Part shown: positions 30,001 to 39,459 of the stretch, in pieces
Layout: the number at the start of each line of letters is the position of its first letter
Position numbering within the stretch: the stretch's first letter is position 1
Origin: Stentor coeruleus
Taxonomy: Eukaryota; Ciliophora; Heterotrichea; Heterotrichida; Stentoridae
Length of the DNA stretch: 58,453 bases
Reading direction: 5' to 3'
NCBI GenBank assembly: GCA_001970955.1
Contig: MPUH01000391.1
Location: 1 to 58,453, forward strand
Program-made: the position numbers and the translations under genes
Notes under the pieces: generated by a model
Databases searched by the model: none
What the model was told of the DNA's origin: nothing
What the model saw: only the letters and a program-made list of their open reading frames with translations

Positions 30001-30598
30001 CTTTGACGCATCGCACTGATTCAAAATGTCCTTCTAAAGCTATGCCGAATTTATTTCCAACCTGATTTTCTTTTTCCACAAGTGAGGATTTAGGATTTTT
30101 CAACACAGTCAATGTGTGGTCTATATCAACTTTTGCCTGGCTCAAAAACTCATCAATATTATCCTCGCTCAGTCTTAATTTTTCACTGTTGACTTTCACT
30201 AAGTATTCAAAATAATCTTCCTTAACAATAGTTTCCATCTGATCAAAATCAATTTCTTTCCCAGAAATTACATCTTTTATCAAAGAAATCAAATCTCTCT
30301 TTTCATTCTCAATCATCTCTAATTTTTCTGATACTTTATTGTTAACATTTTTATAAAATTCCTTAACTTCAGCTGAAATCCTATCTTGCAACTCGCTCAA
30401 TTTGTTCATTTTCTTAACCATCCAATCAATATGCATTGCTGGATCATTTACCTTAGCTCTAAATGCTTTTATATCATGAAATCCTTCTTCTGAACTGTGT
30501 AAATCTATGTGATTTACACAAAAAAATACTTTTTCTCCATTGCAACAGCAATAAAAGCTGACTTGATCAGCACAATCAAACATCAAGCATTTCTTCAT
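27080..30598 (-). CDS. B-box-like zinc / coiled-coil / WD40 repeat protein, 1172 aa
   Basis: The N-terminus (residues 4-46: C-x4-C ... C-C-C ... C-x2-H ... H) is a B-box-like zinc-binding module. A coiled coil follows at about 65-170. From about 190 to 1080 there are roughly fourteen WD40 repeats, enough for two seven-bladed propellers. Clear ones end in GSTDSTIRLF, GSEDGCIYAWDL, GSEDKTIIIWDL, SASDDKTILSW, GSEDSSISIWN, SASEDESVMIWNL and SSSNDKTIKMWNI. The last 90 residues have no repeats. There is no kinase, NACHT or other catalytic domain, so it is a scaffold, probably cytoplasmic. The same zinc-plus-coiled-coil head occurs in the broken kelch gene at 19754, suggesting a lineage-specific family that swaps propellers. 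The specific function is unknown. Confidence 0.9.
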   Translation of the reverse strand: MKKCLMFDCADQVSFYCCCNGEKVFFCVNHIDLHSSEEGFHDIKAFRAKVNDPAMHIDWMVKKMNKLSELQDRISAEVKEFYKNVNNKVSEKLEMIENEKRDLISLIKDVISGKEIDFDQMETIVKEDYFEYLVKVNSEKLRLSEDNIDEFLSQAKVDIDHTLTVLKNPKSSLVEKENQVGNKFGIALEGHFESVRCVKVIPDKNLILSGSTDSTIRLFNIDTLSQERIFEFHSCSINSIDVSKTEPTALSGSSDCLIVYWNYNTGKILQALSGHKKSVTCVCFGLEETCALSGSEDGCIYAWDLKEGKILYEISATKSRINCLDFASFKISSVREIKDIFVWASQDGIIRVHNFNTSKLIFELKWHKKEVRSLLLWKKSQKLISGSEDKTIIIWDLITQTIINELSAHKSFVTSLALSPDEKYLYSASDDKTILSWSLNRFKPKNVYQVHSGLVWGLAVTKNNSHLVSCSEDKSIKIISLQEKNEKCIYNTQSQCKSILINQEKSIVALGFADGTLLILDLMQNKLLLNTKKHANSITALAFSENRACLISADCNLIALWDMSNYELYNSYQIVASLILSLALTEAQNRIIYIDNQGVFGIINLDRGFQEQSIKAFGYPLNIGIITKNMIFAAYSNAVIFCECSENGIKEQNSFKAHEKNILCLDLSQDEKLLATGSEDSSISIWNTEKWNVIYNNTKNKGSIFAVKLVPDSKFVIYVTSSKRLMIVNFISKMLEKEVKLKSFASLVLGATLRNAIFVSDKDVKICALRKRKERVIKASLYGIYCVAMSSNLDFILIGSQDGIIRKADTKSFEILNFLLGHTSPVIAISLNSKSTQAVSTAEDYIMILWDLKENIKAKVFSNQKFMITCLSFWVDKYIICGCSNGNVQMWKTYEESLPVMIGSHKLKVTCLEIFELLAISASEDESVMIWNLKNLSLVKVLEKPGMNISFRVCALAIDKKGENVFLGTSSGKIMCFSLLDYKFKCILEGHKEAVKSLVMSKANKHLLSSSNDKTIKMWNIDTRKLEYNYLTAPYKANCLRIADNESIILFGANNNVVKFINFQEEFINKISLFATITERSVLRRGKTLLNEETTEVPTLKIFAGRFEKIILSFDMKYVFTVEKPEFGSVVRVWDIMRPLDSVIVKSLSEFMKWKHRYGKEFTFVGDLCFDD

Positions 30599-31104
30599 TA
30601 ATTCTATATATTTTTAATATGGATAGAGAAAAACTTTATGTAGTATTAAACTAATGCTATGATTTCAAAATTGTTTGGTATAAGTTCAGGTTTTTGTGAG
30701 GCATAAAATTGTTTTGAAGACTTAACCCACTCTTATTTAACCCCTGGCCATTGAGAACAGTAAAGAGATTGTGAAGAATCTGTAGCTTTTATTTATTATA
30801 TATTTTTTATTGATTAATTATGTGAAAGATTATCTTTGTAGAGTATTTTGAACATAGCAGAGTTTTACAAAGATGAAAAATCTACTATCAAATATTTGAT
30901 GGATAATGGAATTAACTCTATCAATAATCTTTTAAAATTTTCAACATTCTGAACTAAAAATAAGATAATATCATTATTCCTATATGCATTTAAACTAAAA
31001 ATTACGCCTCCTTCCATAGTTTTTACACATAAATTATGTATATTTTGATTAGTTTTGTATACTATAAATCAATTTGATAAGTGATTCTTTGACAAAACTC
31101 ATAG

Positions 31105-31202
31105 CAATAACTTACGTTAGCATTAAAAGTTAGTGAAAAATCCTGTTTGGAATCAATAACTTACTTTCACATTAAAAGTTATTAAAAAATCCTGTTTGGA
31201 AT
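31105..31202. repeat. Diverged tandem duplication, 49 bp
   Basis: CAATAACTTACGTTAGCATT at 31105 recurs as CAATAACTTACTTTCACATT at 31154. Both copies end TCCTGTTTGGAAT, with about six differences. Confidence 0.85.
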
Positions 31203-31707
31203 TCTTGACATTATAGCATTGGGGAACTAATAATTAATATAGTGATTTTATTTATATACTCGTAAGACCTATTATGAGGCATCAATTTATAAATTCTTTT
31301 GTAATGGTACTTATAGTATCTGAACGAATAGTATTAATTTTGTCACTTTCTTTGAATTGTGCTTTTCTAGCATCTGGCCTAAAGAGCTTGTAGATGATTG
31401 TTATGCTACTTTCATTTTTTATAAGTTTTATAATTATCAGTTATCAGAAACTTAGAAATCGGAAATTTTTATACTAAAGAAATTGTCTTATGTTTTTAAA
31501 GCATTTAACAGATTTTAGAATTGTACTGAATATTCTTTTAGATATGCTGGATATAATAAATCTTACTAGAAATATTAAAAGTATAATCAGGATAGTTTTA
31601 TTGCCTTGTTTATACTAAATAAAATATTCTTAAAAATTTTTAGAATAAAGTTTTTGATAAAAATCATTTTCAATATGCAAATTTTGAGGAAAAAGGTTTA
31701 GAAATCT

Positions 31708-31835
31708 GTGTGATAAGGATAGTGATTGAAATTATTTTGATGCTAAGGATAGAGATTTTGTGAGTCCAGATGTGTGATAAGGATAGTGATTGAAATTATT
31801 TTGATGCTAAGGATAGAGATTTTGTGAGTCCAGAT
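31708..31835. repeat. Perfect tandem duplication, 64 bp
   Basis: GTGTGATAAGGATAGTGATT begins at 31708 and at 31772. The two 64-bp copies are identical. Confidence 0.9.
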
Positions 31836-32723
31836 ATTTTGTTGTGGAATATGAAGGATTGCATAATATGGAATAATATAAATATTAGTTAGATGGGAAT
31901 AAAATTATTTTATAGGGTTTTTAGATGGTTTTAGGTGAATTAATATTTAGAGTTTATTACTTGAAGAGCTTGGGATATGCTATATATTATTATAATAGTA
32001 AAAATATTTTATTATTATGGGAGGTTTTCAATATAATTTTTTTGTTAGAGAAATTTTGGCATGCAAATTTGTGAGTTTAGATAAGTAAAGTGTAAAAATC
32101 TAAATTGTACCGTTAATAATTTAAGTATGATAAAAACACAAAAGTTTTTATGATCTTTTGATTTGAAGAAATAAGGAAATGAATATTAAAGTTAGATTAA
32201 TTTTATAGGCCCATATAATCACAGAAGCAATAAATTTAAAGCAAATAACTATTATTATAGGGTATAAATTAAGTCCAAACGCTAACTTTCAATATTTTTT
32301 TTTAAAGAATTCAAATTTAATAATTTTTATCAATCTAGAATGCCAAGTATATTATAAAGCTCAGCTTTTTTGCAGGACCTTTAAATTTCAACCAATTAAA
32401 TTATAGCAAAAAATTCAATAGTGCCCTCTACATAACTGTAAAATTTTAATACCGCCTTTGTTTTCTTATATCAAAACTATTTCAAAATCAAAAATTCAAA
32501 TATTCCTCAATTCCTCTAAAAAATCATCCAAACCAATCTCTAACTGCATCCCTAAAACTATCCTTAAACTCAAAAATTATCCTCTAATTCCAAATTATCA
32601 TTCTATTTTTATCCTTGAAAAAAACTTCTAATACACCTAAAATCTCCTTTCTAATAAAAAATCAAAAATCTTCAGCCCTCCCATCTCTCTTCAAGCTTTT
32701 CATATTTAACTTTAAAAATTTAA

Positions 32724-34361
32724 ATGGCAGCAATAAGGGAAAAGTCTCCTTCAGAGATCAACATAGAAAAGAAACTACTCAACTGCGTCCCTCAAAATGT
32801 ACAAAACATAGGCCCGCTTTTTGACTTTTACAAAAACAAAGCCAAAGAAATGATAAACTACCATCTCGATAAGCCTAAAAAGCCGAGAAGGTATATCGAA
32901 GAAGATGGGGAAGAGTATGAAAACATCCCAATCATAAAATCTAGCTACAAAAAGAATGCCAAACCTAAAACTCAAAAAGATACGATTGACTTCGAGCCAT
33001 CTGATGATTACAAAAGACTTCGAGACCTTGTCAATAAACGTGCTTACGTCATAGAAAACGTAATCACTGTCATAAGTAATCAAAAAAAATCCTTAAATAC
33101 TATAAAAATTACAACAAACCGAGAGCATTTGCTTAAACAAGTTGGAGAAGTTGAAGAAGCTAATGAAGAAGTTGTAAGTGAACTTGAAGCCTTATTATTA
33201 ACATTACATGATGCATTAAGGCAAATAGATAAATTAGCACAAGTTTCATCATTTGAAAAAGCTAATCTAACAAAAGACTTAAATGTTGAATTCCAAGAAT
33301 CCATAAATAAAGAGCGGAGAAAATATGATGCACAAATAAAAGCACTTCAAGATTTAAATAAGTCATTAAATGCCTTACCAAAAGCTACTGATGTTGAAAA
33401 AGAGTATATGAAAAAACTTGCTGATTTACAGGCAAAAGTTGACTTTTCACAGTCTTCTTTTGATGAAAAAACAGAAGCTTTTAAACGTAAAAATCTTGAA
33501 TGTTCTGAACTTCTACAGCAAGTTTTGATGAAAAACCAAGATATTGACTTTTTAGAAAAAGAACAAAAGAATTTACAAGAACTGATTCGGTCACAAGAAG
33601 AAGGTTTTGAAAGAGAAAGTTCAATGCTTAAAGCTGAGATATCAAAACTTGAAAGATCAGTCAAAGAAGTATCTTCAGTTCATGAAATCGCATTGAAAAA
33701 CGAAATAAATGTGGGAAGTCAAAACATCCAAGCGAAAGAACGGGAAATTTCTAAGTTGAAAATGGACATCACAAACCTTGAAGAGCAGCTTCGGCGTCAG
33801 AATTTCGATATCGACTCACGACAAAGGACTATAGTCGAGCTTAGAGAAGAAATCCAACATTGGCAAGAAGACAAAAAAAATGCTTCAAAAAACGAGTCCC
33901 AAGAAATCGCATATCTTCGTCAAGCTATCGATGAAAAAGAACGTCAGCTTATAGCTGAACGAGAAAGAATCTCAATAGAAATTGAAACACGTGAAAAACA
34001 TCGAATCAAACAAAAAAACGAATGGGCAGAAATTTATACTGGACTTAAACATGAGATTAAAGAATATAAACAAACAATCCTTGACTTGACTGAAGATCGT
34101 GAACGAAGAGGATTACAAAGTTGTATGAGAGAAAATGAATTAGCAGAAAATCAAATAAATATCAGAAGTCAGAATGAAAGTATGAAACAAAAAATGAAAG
34201 AAAGGGATAATGAGATTAAAAGTTTATGGGAAATAATCAGTGAATTACAAAGAACTGATATGACAAAAGGGCGTATTGACTTTAATGATGTGAAAACTTT
34301 GATTATTATTAAAAACTTAGAAGAAAAAGCTAAACAGAGACTGAAAAAGTTTTTATCATAA
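32724..34361 (+). CDS. Long coiled-coil protein, 545 aa
   Basis: Unrecognised. The first 100 residues are basic and probably unstructured, with FDFYKNKAKEMINYHLDKP and an acidic EEDGEEYENIP patch. From about 105 to the end the protein is nearly continuous coiled coil rich in Glu, Lys, Gln and Leu, with heptad patterns such as LEALLLTLHDALRQI and LEEQLRRQ. It ends in a short basic helix (KAKQRLKKFLS). The length and the single rod suggest a basal-body or cortical-fibre component, which is inference from composition. The ATG is preceded by a 380-bp C-rich, G-poor leader. Its stop lies six bases from that of the convergent neighbour. Confidence 0.8.
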   Translation: MAAIREKSPSEINIEKKLLNCVPQNVQNIGPLFDFYKNKAKEMINYHLDKPKKPRRYIEEDGEEYENIPIIKSSYKKNAKPKTQKDTIDFEPSDDYKRLRDLVNKRAYVIENVITVISNQKKSLNTIKITTNREHLLKQVGEVEEANEEVVSELEALLLTLHDALRQIDKLAQVSSFEKANLTKDLNVEFQESINKERRKYDAQIKALQDLNKSLNALPKATDVEKEYMKKLADLQAKVDFSQSSFDEKTEAFKRKNLECSELLQQVLMKNQDIDFLEKEQKNLQELIRSQEEGFERESSMLKAEISKLERSVKEVSSVHEIALKNEINVGSQNIQAKEREISKLKMDITNLEEQLRRQNFDIDSRQRTIVELREEIQHWQEDKKNASKNESQEIAYLRQAIDEKERQLIAERERISIEIETREKHRIKQKNEWAEIYTGLKHEIKEYKQTILDLTEDRERRGLQSCMRENELAENQINIRSQNESMKQKMKERDNEIKSLWEIISELQRTDMTKGRIDFNDVKTLIIIKNLEEKAKQRLKKFLS

Positions 34362-34367
34362 GTTAAT

Positions 34368-35435
34368 TTAGTATATAGTTTGTTTTAAATGCATATATTC
34401 TTCTAATAAACGTGTAATCCATTTCCAGATTTGATTTGGAGTAGGTTCTGAGGTAAAAAAACCTGAAGGCGAGCATTCTTGCACTAAAGCTGAAACTTGC
34501 TTATAGAAATTCTGATACTTTTTATAGTTTTTATGGCTTTCTTTAAGGTGTAGAATTGATGACATTATTTTAGATGGACTTTCTACAGATAACAAAAGCT
34601 TAAGATCGTTCATTAAACTGCTTTCAGTTTTAGCTGTTCTTTCTGTTAATATTAAATTCCTATCAGGAGACAAAGATGATTGATAATTCCTCGGGATTTT
34701 CAACTTTTCAATCTTAAACTTTGTATCTACAGACTGAGCTGTTTTCCTTATCAAAAAATCATCAGGGTCATGAAGTTTCTCGTTCTGCTCAAATTTCGCG
34801 ATTTTTTTTTTCAACGACGTTATGCAGTCGTTGTTTTCATTGATGATTTTGATAAGTTCTTCATTTTTCTGAATACTTTTCTTAAGTTTAGCTTCAAAAA
34901 TACACTTATTGTTTTTAATCTCTTCTTTCAAACTCGCATTTTCTTCTTTAAGCTGTTTCTGAGTTTTTTCCGTATTTTTATACATATCCAATTCATGTTC
35001 TAACTGCGAAATCTCTTTTTCTTTATTTTCTAAGTTTTCTCTAAGTAAATACAACTCAACATCAAGCTGATAATATTTTTCTCTACAGCTATTCAATTCT
35101 TTATGCAAACTATTATTCTGTGCTTTATAAGTAATAAGTGTAGAGTTGAGTTCATCATGTTTTACAAGCAAATCTTCAATATTCTGTTGTTTAGACTGCA
35201 AGCTGTTTTTTAAAGATGCTATGGTTTCTGCTTCACTTGAGCCCCAGGTTTCTTGGTTGATTTCTTTTCTCTCAGGGCTTTCGTTCAAAGATGTCCCATC
35301 TGTTAGTTTAACTGAACTATTGCCAATTCTTGAATAGTCTTCATTGAGGTCTTTACTATCTTCTCCAATGAAATCAGCGTATGTTCTCACTGGGGTTTTG
35401 GATTTCGCCTTAAGTAAATGCTTCCGTCTTTCCAT
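34368..35435 (-). CDS. Coiled-coil protein, 355 aa
   Basis: Unrecognised. Residues 1-65 are Ser/Lys-rich and probably disordered (MERRKHLLKAKSKTPV start). Residues about 68-215 form a coiled coil (ENLENKEKEISQLEHELDMY and neighbours). A Ser/Thr-rich linker follows. A folded-looking helical C-terminus (residues 270-355) contains LLLSVESPSKIMSSILHL and NQIWKWITRLLEEYMHLKQT. The C-terminal part is the most likely to carry a specific interaction. It is tail-to-tail with the coiled-coil gene at 32724 and head-adjacent to the DYRK kinase. The pairing of two coiled-coil genes may reflect a shared structure but proves nothing. Confidence 0.8.
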   Translation of the reverse strand: MERRKHLLKAKSKTPVRTYADFIGEDSKDLNEDYSRIGNSSVKLTDGTSLNESPERKEINQETWGSSEAETIASLKNSLQSKQQNIEDLLVKHDELNSTLITYKAQNNSLHKELNSCREKYYQLDVELYLLRENLENKEKEISQLEHELDMYKNTEKTQKQLKEENASLKEEIKNNKCIFEAKLKKSIQKNEELIKIINENNDCITSLKKKIAKFEQNEKLHDPDDFLIRKTAQSVDTKFKIEKLKIPRNYQSSLSPDRNLILTERTAKTESSLMNDLKLLLSVESPSKIMSSILHLKESHKNYKKYQNFYKQVSALVQECSPSGFFTSEPTPNQIWKWITRLLEEYMHLKQTIY

Positions 35436-35520
35436 AATTATTTATCAAGAGTATTGAAGATTTTAATATATAAGCTATTTATTACTTTAGATATATAGTT
35501 GTATTTATATAATGAATAGT

Positions 35521-36891
35521 CTACTCAGTAAGCCAAGGATGTAAAAGTCCAGCTTCTGGATCCATACGTCTTTCAGGATCCCATTTTAAACAACCTAAAT
35601 ATGCTTTACAGTCTAAGAAATCGAGGAACTTCGAGTCTGTATTTTTCAGTAATAATTCTAAAGGCTTAGTCCCTGGCATACGTCTTTTACCTCTACTATT
35701 TGAAAAACTTTTTAAAGCATTTCCTTCAAAGTAACATCTTCTTTTTAATGCTCTTTCTAGCAGATAATCAGGAGGTAAACCCCTTACTTCTATTATACAG
35801 AGCATTTGCTCGATTTCAGATTCGCCTGGGAAAATTGGATATCCTAAATGCAACTCAGAGATTATACAACCAAAAGACCACATGTCAATAGCTTCAGAAT
35901 AATTGATTCCAAGAAGTATTTCAGGAGCTCTATAAAACCTACTCTGTATATACGCATGAATTTTTTCATTATAAAAACAAGAAGAGCCAAAATCAATAAC
36001 TTTAACATTAGCTTTTTGTCCTCGTTTTGATAAAATATTTTCTGGCTTTAAATCACAGTGAATAATTTTGTTTTCCTTTAAGTTTTTTAAACAAGATAGT
36101 AACTGAAAAGCTATTTTCTTTATATAACTCTGAGAAAACCCTCTAAAACTATTTGCCTTAAGCATTTCATATAAATTTGCCCCTAAAAGTTCAAAGGATA
36201 TGCACAAATGCTTGCGAAATATAAACGAATCTAGCATTGTCACTGCATAATTTTCAGTATTTTGAGCCTTAAGTGTGCTCAGTACTTTAACTTCAATTCT
36301 TCCCTGTTTATGAAACCTTGCTTGATTTCTAATAACTTTTATAGCAACCTGTTCTTTGTTTTTATGATCAAAACACAAACAAACTTGCCCAAAAGATCCT
36401 TTACCAATAATATGCTGTACTTCATATCTATATGCCAAATGGTCTCCTATGACAATTTTATAATCGCTTCTTTCATCATCAAAGCCATAGTTAGTATCAC
36501 TAGAATTCGGTTGTATTTTTTGAGCTTTCATACCAAGAAAATGTACTTCAGCATATTCAAGTATTTCTCCAGTCTCGTATTTACTTAAATAACTAGAAAA
36601 CTGTTTTGCTGCAGTTTGCGACGTTAAAGGGATTGCTTGTACCTGTGCTATAGCATTATATCCACTACTTTCATTTGTTAGTTTCGAGTTTGTAAAACCC
36701 AAACTACTAATTCTATTATGCGATATCAAAGGTAAGTCCACAGTATTCCTAGTAAAATTCTGCAGTGAGCTTCTCATGAAAAATCGGTTTTGCAAAGTAA
36801 AATTAAGAATAGCTTTTTTTTTCACCCCAGTATTATGAGGACTCATCTTGCAAACTTTATTCGGCTGGGTCTTAGATGATGTATTATTCAT
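35521..36891 (-). CDS. DYRK-family dual-specificity kinase
   Basis: A 456-residue kinase. A DYRK-homology box precedes the kinase domain: SSYLSKYETGEILEYAEVHF plus LG (about residues 98-120), close to the DYRK2-class box L-x-x-Y-E-x-x-E-I-x-x-Y-x-x-V/I-x-F-L-G. The kinase domain (about 153-453) has GKGSFGQV, VAIKVI, HCDLKPENIL (the HCD variant usual for DYRKs) and DFGSSC, followed by IQSRFYRAPEILL. The DYRK activation loop normally reads Y-x-Y before I-Q-S-R. Here it is H-A-Y, so only the second tyrosine, the one autophosphorylated during folding, is kept. Substrates cannot be read from sequence. The gene ends in TAG and starts 81 bp from the 3' end of the TTLL gene. Confidence 0.93.
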   Translation of the reverse strand: MNNTSSKTQPNKVCKMSPHNTGVKKKAILNFTLQNRFFMRSSLQNFTRNTVDLPLISHNRISSLGFTNSKLTNESSGYNAIAQVQAIPLTSQTAAKQFSSYLSKYETGEILEYAEVHFLGMKAQKIQPNSSDTNYGFDDERSDYKIVIGDHLAYRYEVQHIIGKGSFGQVCLCFDHKNKEQVAIKVIRNQARFHKQGRIEVKVLSTLKAQNTENYAVTMLDSFIFRKHLCISFELLGANLYEMLKANSFRGFSQSYIKKIAFQLLSCLKNLKENKIIHCDLKPENILSKRGQKANVKVIDFGSSCFYNEKIHAYIQSRFYRAPEILLGINYSEAIDMWSFGCIISELHLGYPIFPGESEIEQMLCIIEVRGLPPDYLLERALKRRCYFEGNALKSFSNSRGKRRMPGTKPLELLLKNTDSKFLDFLDCKAYLGCLKWDPERRMDPEAGLLHPWLTE

Positions 36892-36972
36892 ATTATTAAT
36901 CTACTTTTATATTAAAAAAGGCACTTTTAGCATAGAAAACATTATCTTTTTATTATAAAAATTATTATCACA

Positions 36973-39459
36973 TTAAGAAATTACTTCCCGGCCTAAAAGT
37001 CTTTTGCGTACCGGTTGTTTGTTGCTAAAAAATTTTTCTCGAAGAGTTTCTCTGTGTATTTGTGATGCAAGTGTGTGCTTATCATACTCAGTTTCTTCAA
37101 AATTAGGACTATCCAATTCTTGATGTTCAGAGTCATAACGTGTGCCTTGATTGAGCATTTCTGAAAGAATTCCTCCATCATCTTCAATCAAACACTTGAC
37201 AACTTCTAAAGCTGTGTTTCTTGTAGATACCCTTAGCATTTCCTCAAGTTCTGATGATGTGAATTTTCTTAAAACACAACTAACTATGTCTTCTTTTTCA
37301 ATATCTTCAAGCAATATTTTTTTTCTTTTAAGCACACTGACGAGCTTTCTTCGTCGTTCTTTCATTTCTTGAAGCCTATTCATAACTCTTTTCCATATAA
37401 TATTATCGATATCTCCATTTATCCATGCTGAATGCGTTATAAAGTTGTTGAATTTAGTTTTCCAGTTACTTTTTAATAGAATTTCTTTAGTATTTTTTAG
37501 TACTTGGATAAGTCTTGCAAGGTATTCCATTAGTATATCATCGCCTGTTATAATAATTTTCTCTTCTTTAGAAACTTTAAGCAAACGACAATATGTGCAT
37601 GGGATTTGACTTTCCCTACAATTCCGACATCTATTTTTAGAATCATCTGCTGAGCTGATTTCTGGAAGGATATTCCGTAATGGGGTTTCAATAGAAACTG
37701 GACGTTTTTGGTATATTTTAGGTGGGGAAATTGGTGGACATGAAATATCAGGTTCAACACTACAAGTCACTGGGCGGATTTTAAATATATGCCTTGCTTG
37801 TAAACCTCCCAAACCATTACTATCAATACTATGCGAGAATTCACTATCTTGCATCATATCAATATAAAGAGCTTTGTATAAATATTGATTTAGAGCTCTT
37901 GAGGTTTGGAAGTATTGGTCATAAAAAATTGTCCCTTTAGATGGATAGATTCTTATAAAATGACCCCTTCTTTCCTGTTCTTCTAAGGTTTCTCTAAGAA
38001 CTTCTTTGTACTTATTCGACAAAGGGTCTTTTTTCAGTGTTGGTGGAGATTGACTCCTACTTGGTCCAGCTCTTTTAGCATTAGTCCTAGAAAAGCTTCG
38101 ATTTCTTCCATAAGGATCTTTTTTCTTATCATAAGCTCTAAGTCCTATCAATGTAAACATATCTACAAGTAAATTGCTTTTTATATACAAATCCAAAGGA
38201 GAGTCTGTGGCCATTGAAGGAGATAAATTAACTTCTAATAACCAAGGCTTTAAATTACTATCAATAAGCACATCAAAACCAAGCAAATCAAAACAGTTTG
38301 TCCTATGAAGGCCGAGCTTGTGCGAAGTTTCTAATACTGTATTTTCACAAGCTAGTATAGTTTTTATTATAATCTCATAAATATTCTTCATTAACAAATC
38401 TGTATTAATCCCATGAGCATCTAATAATTTAATAACTGCTGATAAACTCCATTTGTGCCCAGTGTCATCAAGGCGGAAGTCTTCATTTTGTACAAAATTC
38501 TCACTTTTTTTATTAAGGCTATAATTCGTCAAATGCATAAACCTGTTACTTTTACACCCAGATTTATAGGCTTCTGAAGCAAATCTTGCAAGACCTTCTT
38601 CGTATATATAAATCCTTAAAGGTTCATAACAAGATACTAAAACATAGATTCTCAAATCGAATTTTAATGAATTTATCAGTAAAGGATTGGAAATGTATCT
38701 AGAAATTATACATGTTTCTTCAACTGGGACTTCGCTTATGCTATCTATAAGGTAAATTCCTTTGCCTTGTGAGGAACAAGTAGGTTTTATAATCCAAGTA
38801 GACTTTTTTTCTCTATTGAAGTTGCTGTAAAATATCGAAAAATCTTCAGGTAAGTTGTAGGTTTCTGGGGTAAAATTGAAAGATTCACGACCAAAGAGTT
38901 CTTGCATACGAATTATTGCTGAGCAGAGACGGTCTTTGCGGGTTATTTCAAAGGAGTTAGGAAAGTGACTGATTTTCTGATAAATATTAACTTTTTCATA
39001 GAAATTAGACTTGGGGTTATGCCCGATCCATAGTAAATTCCAATCATGGCCTTCGGTTGCGCTGAAGCCTGAATTCTCAAGTATGGCTCTAACTAGTTTG
39101 ACATCGCTTTGAAACATACGGTATGTAAGATTATCGTCACTTCTGGATTTAGTCTCCTTGGCTACAGAAAATTTTATCAGTGGAGGACGGTAATCGTTGT
39201 CAGTTGAGAGTTTTTCCAGAGTTAGACGAGAGTTTTCAAAGTATTTTGACATGTATAATGATAAAGTGCTTTTGGCATGGAGAGATTTACCAGCTTTTAT
39301 CATGCCTTCAAAAGAAATTCCTTGATTTATTATCATTTCAGAGCTTTGAAGGGTTTTGATTTTGTTGACGGTGGATGCTTCGATTTGGTTTGGTCGTGAA
39401 GGGGCTACTGATACAATACTAAACCCTCCATAGGTACTTTTGTGTAATTTGTCATCCAT
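36973..39459 (-). CDS. Tubulin-tyrosine-ligase-like polyglutamylase, TTLL5-like
   Basis: An 828-residue enzyme that adds glutamate side chains to tubulin tails on microtubules, especially axonemes and basal bodies. The TTL ATP-grasp core spans about 95-450. WIIKPTCSSQGKGIYLI binds ATP. ISRYISNPLLI, KFDLRIYVLV, EEGLARFA and FMHLTNYSLNKKS follow. The metal-binding end is FDVLIDSNLKPWLLEVNLSP. The block order and the C-B-like stretch just after it match human TTLL5 more closely than TTLL4 or TTLL6/7. Residues 640-665 hold a C-x2-C ... C-x2-C cluster (NRCRNCRESQIPCTYCR) that could bind zinc, an addition I do not know from TTLL5. A long helical tail ends the protein. A cell with many cilia would be expected to use such an enzyme. 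Confidence 0.93.
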   Translation of the reverse strand: MDDKLHKSTYGGFSIVSVAPSRPNQIEASTVNKIKTLQSSEMIINQGISFEGMIKAGKSLHAKSTLSLYMSKYFENSRLTLEKLSTDNDYRPPLIKFSVAKETKSRSDDNLTYRMFQSDVKLVRAILENSGFSATEGHDWNLLWIGHNPKSNFYEKVNIYQKISHFPNSFEITRKDRLCSAIIRMQELFGRESFNFTPETYNLPEDFSIFYSNFNREKKSTWIIKPTCSSQGKGIYLIDSISEVPVEETCIISRYISNPLLINSLKFDLRIYVLVSCYEPLRIYIYEEGLARFASEAYKSGCKSNRFMHLTNYSLNKKSENFVQNEDFRLDDTGHKWSLSAVIKLLDAHGINTDLLMKNIYEIIIKTILACENTVLETSHKLGLHRTNCFDLLGFDVLIDSNLKPWLLEVNLSPSMATDSPLDLYIKSNLLVDMFTLIGLRAYDKKKDPYGRNRSFSRTNAKRAGPSRSQSPPTLKKDPLSNKYKEVLRETLEEQERRGHFIRIYPSKGTIFYDQYFQTSRALNQYLYKALYIDMMQDSEFSHSIDSNGLGGLQARHIFKIRPVTCSVEPDISCPPISPPKIYQKRPVSIETPLRNILPEISSADDSKNRCRNCRESQIPCTYCRLLKVSKEEKIIITGDDILMEYLARLIQVLKNTKEILLKSNWKTKFNNFITHSAWINGDIDNIIWKRVMNRLQEMKERRRKLVSVLKRKKILLEDIEKEDIVSCVLRKFTSSELEEMLRVSTRNTALEVVKCLIEDDGGILSEMLNQGTRYDSEHQELDSPNFEETEYDKHTLASQIHRETLREKFFSNKQPVRKRLLGREVIS

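Larger units (their letters stand above)
30599..32723. other. Long divergent intergenic region with repeats and a skew switch
   Basis: 2.1 kb between divergent genes. Two tandem duplications are listed separately. A short minus-strand relic (about 31430-31295) reads IIYKLFRPDARKAQFKESDK and INTIRSDTIST, ending at TGA; its family is unknown. The left part is G-rich and C-poor, and the right part (32340-32720) is C-rich and almost free of G. Confidence 0.6.
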
